From positions 496,001-560,000 of the forward strand of contig NZ_OZ060418.1 in the NCBI RefSeq assembly GCF_964059175.1: a stretch of 64,000 bases of DNA, in the 5' to 3' direction. The notes beneath the pieces were generated by a model. The model did no database searches. It was not told where the DNA came from and was given only the letters and a program-made list of their open reading frames with translations. Shown here piece after piece: positions 39,400-52,183 of the stretch. The stretch is from Buchnera aphidicola (Brachycaudus tragopogonis). GTDB lineage: Bacteria > Pseudomonadota > Gammaproteobacteria > Enterobacterales > Enterobacteriaceae. How positions within the stretch are numbered: the stretch's first letter is position 1; every line of letters begins with the position of its first letter. Position numbers and translations under genes: made by a program.

Positions 39400-40029
39400 A
39401 TGACAAATAAAAATATCAAAAATAAAACATATCAAAAAACAATCAGTCAAAATAATATTTCACCAGAAACAATTGTTTTATTAAAAAACAGATATGAATT
39501 ATTAATAAAAAAAAATAAAAATATGTCAATTAAAAAAGACATAAAAACAATGAAATGTAAAAAAGTAGATTTTGAATCCAAAAATTTTTTTTATAAATTA
39601 AATATATTTAAAGATACTAATAATATAAAAATTTTAAAAAAAATTAAAGAAATAGATCCTTGGTATGCAAAAATATGTCAATTAAACAAGTTATCAAAAA
39701 TAGCTGAGCAGTTAGCAATCAATACTTTTTTTAAAAATACCTTATCATGTTGGTACCTATATTTAATTAATACTAATAATCATTTAATCAAACATAATGC
39801 ATGGACTATATTAAAAGAAAATCTTCACAGTATTACTAAAAAAAGAGTTAAATTAATTATTAAAAAAAAAGATGTACAAGACAGATTAACTCCTTATCAA
39901 TGGTTTAAAAAAATATACACAGAAAAAATATCAAAAGAATATTTATTATTAATAAATGATCCTAATGTCCAATTCTTAAAAAAACAATTTGATATAGAAT
40001 GTCAACAAAAAAATATTGATTTTATTTAG
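39400..40029 (+). CDS. separate tau C-terminal (polymerase-binding) domain of DnaX
   Basis: This 209-residue ORF has no start of its own in E. coli; it corresponds to the C-terminal part of the tau form of DnaX. From memory of E. coli tau, [20 protein letters not shown] matches RDPWAAQVSQLSLPKLVEQ, and the end [14 protein letters not shown] ... [14 protein letters not shown] matches TPLEWRQAIYEEKL ... DNNIQTLRRFFDAE. The first 50 residues are lysine-rich and match only the linker in composition. In E. coli this domain binds the alpha polymerase subunit and couples it to the clamp loader. It shares the frame of the upstream ORF, but at least four in-frame stops separate them. It has a plain ATG without a clear ribosome-binding site. 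I infer a split gene, not decay, because the domain is intact to its end. Confidence 0.8.
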   Translation: MTNKNIKNKTYQKTISQNNISPETIVLLKNRYELLIKKNKNMSIKKDIKTMKCKKVDFESKNFFYKLNIFKDTNNIKILKKIKEIDPWYAKICQLNKLSKIAEQLAINTFFKNTLSCWYLYLINTNNHLIKHNAWTILKENLHSITKKRVKLIIKKKDVQDRLTPYQWFKKIYTEKISKEYLLLINDPNVQFLKKQFDIECQQKNIDFI

Positions 40030-40076
40030 TTTTAAATCAAAATAAAAAAATTAATGTTAATAACAGTGAGAATAAT

Positions 40077-40409
40077 ATGTTTACTAAAAATGGATTAGGA
40101 AATTTAATGAAACAAGCACAACAAATGCAAGAAAAAATGACTAAAATACAAGAAGAAATAGCAAAAATGGAAGTTACAGGAGAAGCTGGTGCTGGATTAG
40201 TTAAAGTGACTATTAATGGTGCACATAATTGCAGACGTGTCGAAGTAGATCCTAGTTTACTTCGCGATGACGATAAAGATATGCTAGAAGATTTAGCAGC
40301 TGCTGCTTTTAATGATGCAGCACGAAGAATATCTGAAGTTCAAAAAAAGAAAATGTCCGCTATATCTACAGGAATGCAACTTCCAAATGGTTTTAATATA
40401 CCTGTATGA
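40077..40409 (+). CDS. ybaB: nucleoid-associated protein YbaB/EbfC
   Basis: YbaB is a small dimeric DNA-binding protein with a tweezer-like fold. It has 110 residues (E. coli 109). The N-terminal glutamine-rich coil [20 protein letters not shown] and the conserved [18 protein letters not shown] and [10 protein letters not shown] blocks are clear. It keeps its E. coli position just after dnaX; the recR gene that follows it in E. coli is absent, and htpG comes next after a 127-bp A+T spacer. Sequence conservation is far above that of the upstream tau-like ORF. Confidence 0.96.
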   Translation: MFTKNGLGNLMKQAQQMQEKMTKIQEEIAKMEVTGEAGAGLVKVTINGAHNCRRVEVDPSLLRDDDKDMLEDLAAAAFNDAARRISEVQKKKMSAISTGMQLPNGFNIPV

Positions 40410-40536
40410 AAGTGAAAAAAAAATAATATAAAATTATGAAAATATTTTTTTATATAAAAACATCAAAATTTATATTATTTTGAAAAAATCGTTTTAATCT
40501 AAAAATATTATTATCATAATAAAAGAGGTATTTTAT

Positions 40537-42414
40537 ATGCAAACACAAAAAAAAGAAGTGTATAGTTTTCAATCCGAGGTAAAACAATTACTACATTTAA
40601 TGATTCATTCATTATATTCTAATAAAGAAATTTTTCTACGAGAACTAATATCAAATGCATCAGATGCAATAGATAAACTACGATTTGAATCTATGTCCTC
40701 GCCAGAACTATATGAAAATGATAGTAATATGAAGATTCAAATATCTATTAACAAAGCTCAAAAAACACTTATCATTAGCGATAATGGTATCGGTATGACT
40801 CGAAAAGAGACGATTGATAATCTTGGTACAATTGCAAAATCAGGAACGAAGTCTTTTCTTCAATCTTTAGAAAAAAAACAGCATCAAAAAAATGAACTAA
40901 TTGGAGAATTTGGAGTAGGATTCTATTCATCTTTTATTGTATCGGAAAAAGTTTCTGTAAGAACAAGATTTGCTGGAGCGAAACACAATGAAGGAACATT
41001 GTGGGAATCTTCAGGCGAAGGAGAATATAATATTACAAATATTATAAAAAAAACAAGGGGAACAGAAATTACTTTATTTTTAAAAAAAGGGGAAGAAGAA
41101 TTTCTAGAAACCTGGCGTATTAAAAATATAATTAGCAAATATTCTGATCATATTACTGTACCAGTACATATTCAAAATTATGATGAAAAAAATAAAACTT
41201 ACTTTTGGGAACAAATTAATAAAGCTAAGGCATTATGGACAATCAATAAATCTGATATTACAGAAGATGAATACAAAGATTTCTATAAAAATTTAACTAA
41301 CGATCAAAATGGCCCTCTTGTATGGAGTCATAATAGAGTAGAAGGAAATCAAGAATATATTAGTCTATTATTTGTTCCTAAAAAAGCAGCATGGGATATA
41401 TGGAATAGAGATAATAAACACGGTTTAAAGTTATATGTAAAACGCGTTTATATAATGGATAATTATCAAGAGTTTCTTCCTAATTATTTACGTTTTATAA
41501 GAGGATTAATTGATTCTAACGATTTACCTTTAAATATTTCTCGTGAAATACTACAAGACAATTCTATCACAGAAAATTTAAAAAAAGCATTAACTAAAAG
41601 ATCGTTAAACATGCTTGAAAAATTATCAAAAAGTTCTAACGAAAAATATCAAACTTTCTGGGACCAATTTGGACTTATTTTAAAAGAAGGACCTGCAGAA
41701 GATCACGAAAACATAGAAAAAATTGCTAATCTTTTACGATTTGCATCTATGAAAAATAATAGTTCTAAACAAAATACATCGTTAAAAGAATACATAAAGA
41801 ATATGGATTTAAAACAAGAAAAAATATATTATATTACTGCAGATAGTTATAAATCTGCAAAAAGTAGTCCTCATTTAGAACTATTTAACAAAAAAAATAT
41901 TGATGTTCTGTTACTATCAGATCGAATTGATGAATGGATGATGAATTATCTTGTTGAATTTGAAGGAAAGAAATTTCAATCTATTAGCAAAGAAGATTTA
42001 TCACTGAACAAACTAACAGAAGATAAAAAAATAAATAATAATGAACTTTCAACAGAAATAATTGAATTTTTAAAAAAAGCAAAAAAAATACTTGGAAATA
42101 AAGTAAAAGACGTAAGATTAACACATCGATTAACAGAAACGCCATGTGTTTTGTTAAGTGATTCTAATGAAATGACTACACAAATGGCTAAACTGTTTTC
42201 TGCAGCAGGACAATCTGTTCCTGAATTAAAATATATTTTTGAAATTAATCCAGAACATATATTAATAAAAAAAATTTCCTTAATTAATGATGAAAAACAA
42301 TTACATGAATGGATTAAATTATTATTAGATCAAGCCTTATTAGCTGAAAAAGGTAATTTAGAAAATCCACATAAATTTATTTCTAGAATGAATAAATTAC
42401 TTCTTGCACAATAA
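40537..42414 (+). CDS. htpG: chaperone HtpG (Hsp90)
   Basis: HtpG is the bacterial Hsp90, an ATP-driven dimeric chaperone. It has 625 residues (E. coli 624). The GHKL ATP site is complete: [14 protein letters not shown] near residue 32, DNGIGMTR near 80, and [13 protein letters not shown] near 120. The middle domain carries the catalytic arginine region in [12 protein letters not shown], and the C-terminal dimerisation part ends [13 protein letters not shown] ribosome-binding sequence precedes the ATG. In E. coli the gene is heat-inducible through sigma-32; I could not pick out a clear sigma-32 promoter in the 127-bp spacer. Confidence 0.98.
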   Translation: MQTQKKEVYSFQSEVKQLLHLMIHSLYSNKEIFLRELISNASDAIDKLRFESMSSPELYENDSNMKIQISINKAQKTLIISDNGIGMTRKETIDNLGTIAKSGTKSFLQSLEKKQHQKNELIGEFGVGFYSSFIVSEKVSVRTRFAGAKHNEGTLWESSGEGEYNITNIIKKTRGTEITLFLKKGEEEFLETWRIKNIISKYSDHITVPVHIQNYDEKNKTYFWEQINKAKALWTINKSDITEDEYKDFYKNLTNDQNGPLVWSHNRVEGNQEYISLLFVPKKAAWDIWNRDNKHGLKLYVKRVYIMDNYQEFLPNYLRFIRGLIDSNDLPLNISREILQDNSITENLKKALTKRSLNMLEKLSKSSNEKYQTFWDQFGLILKEGPAEDHENIEKIANLLRFASMKNNSSKQNTSLKEYIKNMDLKQEKIYYITADSYKSAKSSPHLELFNKKNIDVLLLSDRIDEWMMNYLVEFEGKKFQSISKEDLSLNKLTEDKKINNNELSTEIIEFLKKAKKILGNKVKDVRLTHRLTETPCVLLSDSNEMTTQMAKLFSAAGQSVPELKYIFEINPEHILIKKISLINDEKQLHEWIKLLLDQALLAEKGNLENPHKFISRMNKLLLAQ

Positions 42415-42421
42415 AAAATAT

Positions 42422-42448
42422 GATTACTACTATTATAGTAGTAATCTT
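42422..42448 (+). terminator. hairpin after htpG
   Basis: GATTACTACTA (42422-42432) pairs perfectly with TAGTAGTAATC (42436-42446) around a 3-nt loop. It lies 7 bp after the htpG stop. Only TT follows the stem, so termination would be weak. Confidence 0.5.
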
Positions 42449-42491
42449 AAAACGAATTAACATATATTAAAAAATAAAATAAGAAATTATT

Positions 42492-43151
42492 ATGCGAATT
42501 GTTTTATTAGGTGCACCTGGTACAGGTAAAGGAACGCAAGGAAAGTTTATTACAGAAAAATATAATATTCCAAAAATATCTACAGGTGATATATTACGAG
42601 AAAGTATATATTCTAAAGATGGAATAGGAAAAAAGATACAAAAAATAGTTCAAGAAGGAAAATTAGTTCCTGATAGAATAGTATGTAATTTAATAAGAAA
42701 AAGAATTCAAAAAAAAGACTGTGGTAATGGATTCTTACTAGATGGATTTCCAAGAACTATTGAACAAGCGTATTATTTAGAAACAAATAAAACAAACATA
42801 GATTGTGCTATAGAATTTATAGTACCATACCAATTAATATTAGAACGCATATCCGGCAGAAGAATACATATGCAATCAGGACGAATATATCATATAAAAT
42901 TCTATCCACCAAAAACAAAAGATAAAGATGATATAACAGGAGAACCATTAATTATAAGAAAAGATGATCAAATAGAAAGTGTCAAAAAAAGATTAAAAGA
43001 ATATAAAATAATGACTTATCCAGTAATCAAATATTATAAAAATAAAAAAAGATTAGGGAAACTTAAATTTTTTAAAATTGACGCTACTGATTCATCCTTA
43101 ATTATTAAGAAAAAAATAGATATAATATTAAAAAATAATTTTATTTTATAA
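42492..43151 (+). CDS. adk: adenylate kinase
   Basis: Adk interconverts ATP plus AMP and two ADP, and sets the adenylate energy charge. It has 219 residues (E. coli 214). The P-loop is LGAPGTGKGTQ at residues 5-15. AMP-binding STGDILRES, GFPRTIEQAYYLE and the LID region GRRIHMQSGRIYHIKFYPP ... DDITGEPL RKDD are all conserved, with the LID of the long, non-zinc type. The C-terminal end has a lysine-rich extension of a few residues. It follows htpG as in E. coli, where hemH comes next; here tRNA-Arg follows on the other strand. Confidence 0.97.
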   Translation: MRIVLLGAPGTGKGTQGKFITEKYNIPKISTGDILRESIYSKDGIGKKIQKIVQEGKLVPDRIVCNLIRKRIQKKDCGNGFLLDGFPRTIEQAYYLETNKTNIDCAIEFIVPYQLILERISGRRIHMQSGRIYHIKFYPPKTKDKDDITGEPLIIRKDDQIESVKKRLKEYKIMTYPVIKYYKNKKRLGKLKFFKIDATDSSLIIKKKIDIILKNNFIL

Positions 43152-43167
43152 AATAGAGTCATTTTTT

Positions 43168-43241
43168 TGCGTTCTACAGGATTTGAACCTGTGACCTACG
43201 GCTTAGAAGGCCGTTGCTCTATCCAACTGAGCTAAGAACGC
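43168..43241 (-). tRNA. argU: tRNA-Arg (UCU)
   Basis: A 74-nt cloverleaf on the minus strand with the 7-bp acceptor stem GCGTTCT/AGAACGC, anticodon TCT in CTTCTAA, and T-arm loop TTCAAAT. It reads AGA codons, which dominate arginine usage here. E. coli argU also lies next to folD. The CCA tail is not encoded; the discriminator A is followed by more A. Confidence 0.97.
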
Positions 43242-43250
43242 ATAATAACA

Positions 43251-43279
43251 ATTATATATCAAATAAAATTTAACATTAA
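43251..43279 (-). promoter_or_regulatory. weak candidate promoter of tRNA-Arg
   Basis: On the minus strand a perfect TATAAT (43251-43256) lies 9 bp ahead of the tRNA 5' end, with TTAATG 17 bp further upstream (43274-43279). The -35 matches only three of six positions, and TATAAT is frequent by chance in such A+T-rich DNA. Confidence 0.35.
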
Positions 43280-43391
43280 AATAATATATATGCAACTAAA
43301 ATAATATTTTTATAATGTTTACATATATTAAAATAATTTTTTATACTTTATTATTAAATAACACATTAAAAATTAATCGAGTTACTCAATA

Positions 43392-44249
43392 ATGTCAGCA
43401 ATAATTATAGATGGTAATAAAATAGCAAAAAAAATACAATTAAATATTTTAGAAAAAGTTAATCAAAGAAAAAAAAATGGAAAAAAAATACCTGGATTAG
43501 CAATGATTTTAGTTGGGGAAAATACACCTTCTAAAATTTATGTAGACAAAAAAAAAATAGCTTGTAAAAATGTTGGTTTTTTTTCAGAATGCTGGACTTT
43601 TCCAGAAAATGTTCATGAGATAGAAATATTAAATTTAATTAATCAATTAAATCAAGATAAAAAAATAGATGGAATTTTAATACAATTACCGCTTCCTAAG
43701 AAAATAAACTCTATAAAAATTTTGAGTAGCATTACACCGGATAAAGATGTAGACGGTTTTCATCCATACAATACAGGTTCTTTATGTCAAAGAACACCAA
43801 AATTGAGAGCATGCACACCGAAAGGTATTATAACAATGTTAAAATATAACAATATCAAAACTCATGGATTACATGCAGTAATGGTAGGAGCATCTAATAT
43901 AGTAGGAAGACCAATGAGTCTAGAACTTTTATTAGCAGGTTGCACAACAACTGTAACACATCGATTTACTACCAATTTGAAAAAACATGTAGCACATGCA
44001 GATTTATTAATTGTAGCAGTTGGCAAACCTAAATTTTTAAAAGGAGAATGGATTAAAGATAAATCTATCGTGATAGACGTTGGAATCAACAGATTAAAAA
44101 ATGGACGTATAGTAGGTGACGTAGATTTTGAAACAGCTTGTTTAAAAGCATCTTATATTACTCCTGTACCAGGAGGAGTTGGTCCGATGACTGTTGCAAC
44201 TTTACTTCAAAATACATTAGAAGCATGTGAAAACTATCATGATATTTAA
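43392..44249 (+). CDS. folD: methylenetetrahydrofolate dehydrogenase/cyclohydrolase FolD
   Basis: FolD oxidises 5,10-methylene-THF and hydrolyses the product to 10-formyl-THF, the formyl donor that Fmt in this window uses. It has 285 residues (E. coli 288). The signature [21 protein letters not shown] contains the catalytic Lys near residue 55. Further signatures are [36 protein letters not shown] (the NADP fold) and [13 protein letters not shown]. It is convergent with cysS across 20 bp, so the two transcripts probably overlap at their ends. Confidence 0.97.
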   Translation: MSAIIIDGNKIAKKIQLNILEKVNQRKKNGKKIPGLAMILVGENTPSKIYVDKKKIACKNVGFFSECWTFPENVHEIEILNLINQLNQDKKIDGILIQLPLPKKINSIKILSSITPDKDVDGFHPYNTGSLCQRTPKLRACTPKGIITMLKYNNIKTHGLHAVMVGASNIVGRPMSLELLLAGCTTTVTHRFTTNLKKHVAHADLLIVAVGKPKFLKGEWIKDKSIVIDVGINRLKNGRIVGDVDFETACLKASYITPVPGGVGPMTVATLLQNTLEACENYHDI

Positions 44250-44269
44250 AATTATTACATAATTTTTAA

Positions 44270-45658
44270 TTATTTTTTACGCCATATTGTTTTATGAGGT
44301 AAATCTTCTAAAACTATGTCTAAAGAAAGTAGTGTTTCTCTTAACTTATCTGCTTTTTCCCATGATTGGAATTTTCTTGCAATGTTTCGTTCAAAAATTA
44401 AAGATTCAATTTTTTTTACTATTGATTTATTTAATGTAGATTTTTTTTGTAAAAAATATTCTGGATCTTGTGATAATAAACCTAAAAAATTAGCTAAAGT
44501 CCGCAATACAAAAGACAGTTTATTTGTCATAGATATATTTTTTTGTATTTTTAAAATATTAATCGTGCTAGCTAGTTTAAAAAAAATAGAAAAAACCTTT
44601 GGAGTATTAAAATCATCATTCATTGCATTATAAAATTCTAATACAAAATCATTACCTTCTTCAACATTAGAATATGGATTAGTATTATATAATGCTGTAT
44701 ATAAATATTTTAATGAATTGTATGCTTGCTGCACACTCTTTTCAGAATAATAAATAGGATGTCGATAATGTGTTGAGAGAAAAAAATAACGCAATACTTC
44801 AGCATTATAATCTTTTAAAATATTTCTTAAAAGACAAGCATTACCTAGAGACTTAGACATTTTTTGTTTATTTACAATTACTACACCTGTATGCATCCAA
44901 AAATTTATTTTTGATTTATTATTTAAAGATATAGATTGAGATCTTTCATTTTCATGATGAGGAAAAAGAAGATCAGAACCACCTCCATGAATATCTATAA
45001 AATTATCAAAAAAAATATTAGTCATAGTACTACATTCAATATGCCAACCAGGACGACCTTTCCCCCATGGAGAATCCCAAGAATATTCTTCTTTTTTAGA
45101 TTTTTTCCAAAGCATAAAATCTAAAGGATTATTTTTCATTTTATTCAATGGAACACGAAAACCAGATTGCAGTTTTTTTAAAGTTTGTCGAGATAAAGAT
45201 CCATAACTATGATCACTATCTACAGAAAATATAACATCGCCATTACAATTGATATATGCATGTTTATTTTTTATTAGTTTCATAATTACTATAATAATAT
45301 CATTAACATAATCTGTAACACGAGGTTCTTGATCAGGAGGTAAAATACCTAATGAAAAAAAATCTTGATTCATTTCTTTTATCATCGAATCAGTAAAAAC
45401 ATTAACATCAATATTATTTTCTATTGATTTCGAAATAATTTTATCATCAATGTCAGTAATATTACGAATATATTTTACGTGAAAACCAGAATGACGTAAA
45501 TAACGAACCATCATGTCAAAAGCAACAAAAGTACGCCCGTGTCCAATATGACAAAAATCGTATACAGTGACACCACATACATATAAATTGATTTTGTTTT
45601 TTTTAATGGGTTTAAAAACTTCTTTTTTTCTAGTCAGCGTATTAAAAATTTTTAACAT
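44270..45658 (-). CDS. cysS: cysteinyl-tRNA synthetase
   Basis: CysRS is a class I synthetase that charges tRNA-Cys. It has 462 residues (E. coli 461). The ATP site motifs are HIGH, in [15 protein letters not shown] near residue 36, and KMSKS, in [12 protein letters not shown] near 268. The zinc ligands are visible as Cys28 (YVCGVTVYD), Cys of WHIECSTM, and His of [14 protein letters not shown]. The C-terminal anticodon-binding part contains [17 protein letters not shown]. Upstream (45659-45908) are 250 bp of almost pure A+T between divergent genes, in which I see no further gene. Confidence 0.97.
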   Translation of the reverse strand: MLKIFNTLTRKKEVFKPIKKNKINLYVCGVTVYDFCHIGHGRTFVAFDMMVRYLRHSGFHVKYIRNITDIDDKIISKSIENNIDVNVFTDSMIKEMNQDFFSLGILPPDQEPRVTDYVNDIIIVIMKLIKNKHAYINCNGDVIFSVDSDHSYGSLSRQTLKKLQSGFRVPLNKMKNNPLDFMLWKKSKKEEYSWDSPWGKGRPGWHIECSTMTNIFFDNFIDIHGGGSDLLFPHHENERSQSISLNNKSKINFWMHTGVVIVNKQKMSKSLGNACLLRNILKDYNAEVLRYFFLSTHYRHPIYYSEKSVQQAYNSLKYLYTALYNTNPYSNVEEGNDFVLEFYNAMNDDFNTPKVFSIFFKLASTINILKIQKNISMTNKLSFVLRTLANFLGLLSQDPEYFLQKKSTLNKSIVKKIESLIFERNIARKFQSWEKADKLRETLLSLDIVLEDLPHKTIWRKK

Positions 45659-45911
45659 GATTTATATCCTAAAAAAAATATATTTTAAGAAAATAACATG
45701 AAATATGTTATTTTCTATATTATCAATGTGCTAAACTGATAAATTATTATGATTTATTAGAAGTTTGAATAAAAAAATGTCTTAAATATTTTTTAATATA
45801 TTTTATAAATAAAAAAACTTATTTTTTTTTAAAAAAATAGAGTTTTTATTCACGTAATTATATAATATTTTAAAATTTCATCTAAAATTATGAAAAAATC
45901 TGGAATTAATG

Positions 45912-46175
45912 ATGAAAACAAAATTAAGAGAAATGTTAACATTCCCTTGTTTTTTTACTTATAAGATTATTGGGTTAGCGCAACCCGAACTTATAGACCA
46001 AATAATAAAAGTCATTCAAATTCAGATTCCTGGAGATTATACACCTCAAGTTAAATCGAGCAACAGAGGCAACTATCTTTCTGTTTCTATTACAATATGT
46101 GCTAAAAATTTTGAACAAATCGAAATTCTATATCATGAAATTAGTAAAATTAATATAGTTAGAATGGTTTTATGA
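45912..46175 (+). CDS. ybeD: conserved protein YbeD (DUF493 family)
   Basis: YbeD is a small ACT-like (ferredoxin-fold) protein of unknown function, next to lipB in E. coli. It has 87 residues, the same as E. coli. [20 protein letters not shown] and the C-terminal IVRMVL match closely, and [20 protein letters not shown] is the central block. I chose the second of two adjacent ATGs because MKTKL is the family start. It stands alone between divergent cysS and convergent cspE; lipA and lipB are not here. Confidence 0.92.
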   Translation: MKTKLREMLTFPCFFTYKIIGLAQPELIDQIIKVIQIQIPGDYTPQVKSSNRGNYLSVSITICAKNFEQIEILYHEISKINIVRMVL

Positions 46176-46194
46176 GAAAAACGTTTATTTTAAT

Positions 46195-46225
46195 ATAGTA
46201 CAGCCCTATTAAAGAGCCGTACTAT
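46195..46225. terminator. hairpin between convergent ybeD and cspE
   Basis: Read on the minus strand, a 13-bp stem (two G-U pairs) with a 5-nt loop spans the position, starting ATAGTACGGCTCT. The G-U pairs favour folding in the cspE transcript. It has no strong U-tract. On the plus strand the same sites are A-C mismatches. Confidence 0.5.
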
Positions 46226-46292
46226 AAAGAACATAATTATGTTTATTAAAAACCATATTTATGCCCATATTTTTATAACATTAAATAATTTT

Positions 46293-46502
46293 TTACAAAC
46301 TAACAACGTTAGCAGCAGATGGTCCTTTTGCTCCTTCAGTAATTTCAAACTCAACACTTTGACCTTCTGCTAAAGTTTTAAATCCATTACTTTGTATAGC
46401 TGAAAAATGTACAAATACATCTTTACTTCCATCTTCTGGAGTAATAAATCCAAAACCTTTAGATTCATTAAACCACTTAACATTACCTTTAATCTTGGAC
46501 AT
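46293..46502 (-). CDS. cspE: cold-shock-like RNA chaperone CspE
   Basis: CspE is a small OB-fold protein that melts RNA structure and acts in antitermination. It has 69 residues, as in E. coli, and differs from E. coli CspE at only a few positions. RNP1 is KGFGFI and RNP2 is VFVHF. It is nearer to CspE than CspC, judging from [11 protein letters not shown] and [10 protein letters not shown]. This is one of the least diverged proteins in the window. A GGTAATTTAG spacer precedes the ATG. A hairpin follows its stop. Confidence 0.96.
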   Translation of the reverse strand: MSKIKGNVKWFNESKGFGFITPEDGSKDVFVHFSAIQSNGFKTLAEGQSVEFEITEGAKGPSAANVVSL

Positions 46503-46680
46503 CTAAATTACCTTCACATGAAAAAATATACTAAATTAAAAAAAAGATTAATACATAATTATTAATGATTTTTTATTTTAAAAACAAATATAAAAAATCA
46601 TAATTTAAAAAAAAATTAAATTCTAAATAGATTAACATGTAAATCTATTGTTAGCTAGAAAGTAATTTATTTTAAATACA

Positions 46681-46710
46681 AAAAAACCCGAAAAAAATTT
46701 CGGGTTTTTT
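46681..46710 (-). terminator. rho-independent terminator of the rRNA operon
   Basis: A perfect 13-bp inverted repeat (AAAAAACCCGAAA and its complement) with a 4-nt loop starts 2 bp after the 5S gene. Read on the minus strand it is a G+C stem flanked by T-runs, a textbook intrinsic terminator. Confidence 0.93.
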
Positions 46711-46711
46711 T

Positions 46712-46830
46712 TGCCTGGATTTTACCTACTCTCACACGGGGAGGCCCCGTACTACCATTGGCGTTGAAGCGTTTCACTTCTGAGTTCGGAATGGATTCAG
46801 GTGGTACCACTACACTATTTTTACCAGGCA
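46712..46830 (-). rRNA. rrf: 5S ribosomal RNA
   Basis: About 119 nt on the minus strand, starting TGCCTGG and ending CCAGGCAA, which pair as the terminal helix. The core GTACCACCTGA, CCGAACTCAGAAGTGAAACG and GGTAGTACGGGG segments match E. coli 5S rRNA. It lies 103 bp after the 23S gene. The exact ends are set by comparison and may be off by one or two bases. Confidence 0.97.
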
Positions 46831-46933
46831 TTTTAATAAATTTAGTGTTATTAAAATACATTTATACAGTAATAAATTCAGTAAAACAAGCTTTTTTTAT
46901 TAAATTTATTTTAAAAAACACCTCTGGTGTTGT

Positions 46934-49855
<2,922 letters not shown>

Positions 49856-50024
49856 TTACAACCCACAGGTGTTTTTCTTAAAAAAATAAGTTATTTATGC
49901 TTGTTTTCCGAATTTTTAAAGAGCTTTTTATTAATTAAAATTTAATTTAATTTTACAAGTTATTTTGAGGATAACACAATAATTTAAATTAGTATATATT
50001 ATTTTAAAATAATTTTTTATTTAT

Positions 50025-50097
50025 CGTCCCCTAGGGGATTTGAACCCCTGTTGTCGCCGTGAAAGGGCGATGTCCTAGACCTCTAGACGAAGGGGAC
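50025..50097 (-). tRNA. tRNA-Glu (UUC)
   Basis: A 73-nt cloverleaf on the minus strand starting GTCCCCTTCGTCTAGAGG, anticodon TTC within CTTTCAC, and discriminator G. It is nearly identical to E. coli tRNA-Glu. It lies about 170 bp upstream of 23S in the same direction. In E. coli such a tRNA sits in the 16S-23S spacer, so this looks like the retained right half of an ancestral rrn operon. CCA is not encoded. Confidence 0.98.
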
Positions 50098-50142
50098 TAT
50101 TTATCGTAAAAATTTTTATTGTTTCTAAAATACTACTGCTAA

Positions 50143-50171
50143 ATAATACAGATCACAAAAACAAGAGTCAA
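50143..50171 (-). promoter_or_regulatory. promoter of the tRNA-Glu-23S-5S operon
   Basis: On the minus strand TTGACT (50166-50171) and TATTAT (50143-50148) are separated by exactly 17 bp, about 45 bp before the tRNA-Glu. This is the best sigma-70 match in the aroE-tRNA spacer and would allow rRNA transcription independent of aroE. Confidence 0.7.
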
Positions 50172-50256
50172 GTATTTTCTTTAGTATCTTTATTTTTAAT
50201 CACACAAACAAAACTTTTATAAAAAAATACTTGTTAAAAAGTGAAGATCAAAAATA

Positions 50257-51096
50257 TTAAATATCATTTAATTTCTTCTTACTTAAAAAATTAATAATAT
50301 AATCTGTTTTTGGAAACTGATTATGCCACAATAAAAAAGAATGAGCAGCTTGAAAAACTAACATACCAATTCCATTAGAAACAAATGTGTGCCCTGTTTT
50401 AATACACCAATTTATAAAAGGTGTATTATCAATTTGATAATTCATATCATAAAAAAAAGTTTTAGAAGAAACAAAAGATAAAGGAAAAAAATATTCTGTT
50501 TTTGTAATATTTTTAGATGTAGCATTAATGACTAAATCAAATTTTTTTTCACCTAATAAAAATTCATTAAAAATATTTATTTTTCCATATTTATGGAATT
50601 GAGTCACTATTTTTTGAGCATTTGCAACAGTTCTATTTAAAATAAATATTGAACATCCAAAAGATAAAAGAGGGGAAATTACACCTTTAACTGCACCACC
50701 AGCACCAAGTATTAATACTGAATATTTTTTTTTTATAAAATTTAATCTTATTAAATCAGATAACAAACCAATCCCATCAGTATTATCGCCTAAAATACAT
50801 GTATTATTTATTTTTTTTAATGTATTAACAGATTGAGCAATTTTAGCTCTTTCTGTTAATTTATTACATAAAAAAAAAGCTTCTTCTTTAAATGGTGCGG
50901 TAATATTTGCTCCGCATCCCTCTTGTTTAAAAAAATCAGATAAAAAAGAAAAAAGATTACTTAATGGTACATTAAAAGCTGTGTAATTATGAACAAGACC
51001 TGTTTGTTTTGAAAAAAAATTATGAATGTAAGGAGATTTACTATGATTTATAGGATTACCAAATAAAGCATAATTAAATTTTTTGTTTTTAAACAT
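50257..51096 (-). CDS. aroE: shikimate dehydrogenase
   Basis: AroE reduces 3-dehydroshikimate to shikimate with NADPH in the path to chorismate and aromatic amino acids, which the symbiont supplies to its host. It has 279 residues (E. coli 272). Substrate-site residues are seen in NPINHSKSPYIHNFF (shikimate-binding Ser-x-Ser), NITAPFKEEAF (catalytic Lys) and LGDNTDGIGL (catalytic Asp). The NADP fold is VLILGAGGAVKGVISPLL. The start overlaps tsaC by 8 bp, suggesting coupling. It is the last protein gene before the tRNA-Glu-23S-5S unit. Confidence 0.96.
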   Translation of the reverse strand: MFKNKKFNYALFGNPINHSKSPYIHNFFSKQTGLVHNYTAFNVPLSNLFSFLSDFFKQEGCGANITAPFKEEAFFLCNKLTERAKIAQSVNTLKKINNTCILGDNTDGIGLLSDLIRLNFIKKKYSVLILGAGGAVKGVISPLLSFGCSIFILNRTVANAQKIVTQFHKYGKINIFNEFLLGEKKFDLVINATSKNITKTEYFFPLSFVSSKTFFYDMNYQIDNTPFINWCIKTGHTFVSNGIGMLVFQAAHSFLLWHNQFPKTDYIINFLSKKKLNDI

Positions 51097-51661
51097 TTCT
51101 AATTAACTTTCCATTAATAATATTAATAATTTTAGAAGGATACTTATTACAACCTATTTTCCCATGTAATAATGGAAAATCTTTTCCAAAAACTTTAAAA
51201 AGTTCCTCACAAGTCACACATGGATTCATATTAGTAATATTGGCACTTGTAGATATCAAGGCTTTTCCAAAAGCATTACATAATTTTATTATTTCAATAT
51301 GAGCACTTATTCTGACAGCTATAGTATTAAATTTACCAGTCAACCAATAAGGCGCTTTAGGATGTGCTGGTAGTAAAAACGTAAATGGTCCTGGCCAATG
51401 TAAAAACATTTTTTTTCTTTGTTTCTTTAATAAACATTTTTCATTAATATACATTTTGATTTGATCAAAATTAGAAGCTACTAATATTAAACCCTTTTCT
51501 ATACTTCTTTTTTTTAAATTTAATAATTTTTTTACAGCTATTTCACTGCTAGGGTCACAACCCAATGCAAACATTGATTCTGTCGGATATGCAATTACAT
51601 TTTCACTATTTAATATCTTTATACAATGAAGTAACGAAGTTGAAAAATAATATTTTTCCAT
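51089..51661 (-). CDS. tsaC: threonylcarbamoyl-AMP synthase TsaC
   Basis: TsaC (YrdC/RimN) makes threonylcarbamoyl-AMP from threonine, bicarbonate and ATP for the t6A modification of ANN-decoding tRNAs. From ATG 51661 it has 190 residues, the E. coli length; the codon before it is a TTG in frame. Signatures are VIAYPTESMFALGCDPSSEIA near the start (KxR-type site nearby in LKKRSIEKGLILVA), WPGPFTFLLPA and the ISTSANIT motif near residue 140. It lies between smg and aroE. In E. coli yrdD separates smg from tsaC; here the gap is only 48 bp. Confidence 0.95.
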   Translation of the reverse strand: MEKYYFSTSLLHCIKILNSENVIAYPTESMFALGCDPSSEIAVKKLLNLKKRSIEKGLILVASNFDQIKMYINEKCLLKKQRKKMFLHWPGPFTFLLPAHPKAPYWLTGKFNTIAVRISAHIEIIKLCNAFGKALISTSANITNMNPCVTCEELFKVFGKDFPLLHGKIGCNKYPSKIINIINGKLIRNV

Positions 51662-51709
51662 CAATACTTTCTCACTATAAAAAAATTATATTATTTTTTA
51701 TTAAGATAT

Positions 51710-52183
51710 TTAATGAATTACTTCTTCTTTGAAATTAAACAATAAATTTTCAAGTTTTTGATAAACTACTTCACATCCAGGAACATTAAATAACACAATT
51801 AATATAATCCATTTTAAATCTTCAAGATGTAATTCGTTAATATCTAAATCCATAATTCTTTCGATAATCATTTCTCGTGTATCTAATGTTAATATCTCTA
51901 ACTGTTCTAAAAAAAGTATAAAACCACGACAATCAGCATTTAACTTAAAAGATTCTTCTTTTGTGTAAATTCGCATAGAAATTTGTTTTGATAATGTATT
52001 TATAGATGAAATAATATTCTTTTTATAAGAAGATAAATTTTTTAACCAACGTAAAGCATTATAAATATCTTTTTGTTTAAATCCTATATTTGATAAATCA
52101 TTTGTTAGGCTATCATAATCAATAGAAATTTTTGATTCACTATGCACATAAGTTTCAAATAAATATATTAATATATCAAACAT
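51710..52183 (-). CDS. smg: Smg family protein (DUF494)
   Basis: Smg is a conserved proteobacterial protein of unknown function. From ATG 52183 it has 157 residues, the E. coli length. MFDILIYLFETYVHSE, AGF-like NIGFKQKDIYNALRWLKNL, and the C-terminal DLEDLKWIILIVLFNVPGCE are near matches. A good GAGG ribosome-binding sequence lies 5 nt before the chosen ATG, and an upstream in-frame start would place it inside the gene. In E. coli dprA precedes it; here 235 bp of A+T-rich DNA separate it from divergent def. Confidence 0.94.
   Translation of the reverse strand: MFDILIYLFETYVHSESKISIDYDSLTNDLSNIGFKQKDIYNALRWLKNLSSYKKNIISSINTLSKQISMRIYTKEESFKLNADCRGFILFLEQLEILTLDTREMIIERIMDLDINELHLEDLKWIILIVLFNVPGCEVVYQKLENLLFNFKEEVIH

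Noticed and set aside
39216..39410. A 64-codon ORF bridging the two dnaX ORFs in another frame, as a possible frameshift link
   Set aside because: Using it would need two shifts, out of and back into the same frame, and it shows no similarity to tau.
45659..45908. A possible hidden gene or gene remnant between cysS and ybeD
   Set aside because: Translation in all frames gives only short lysine/asparagine/isoleucine-rich peptides without recognisable similarity.
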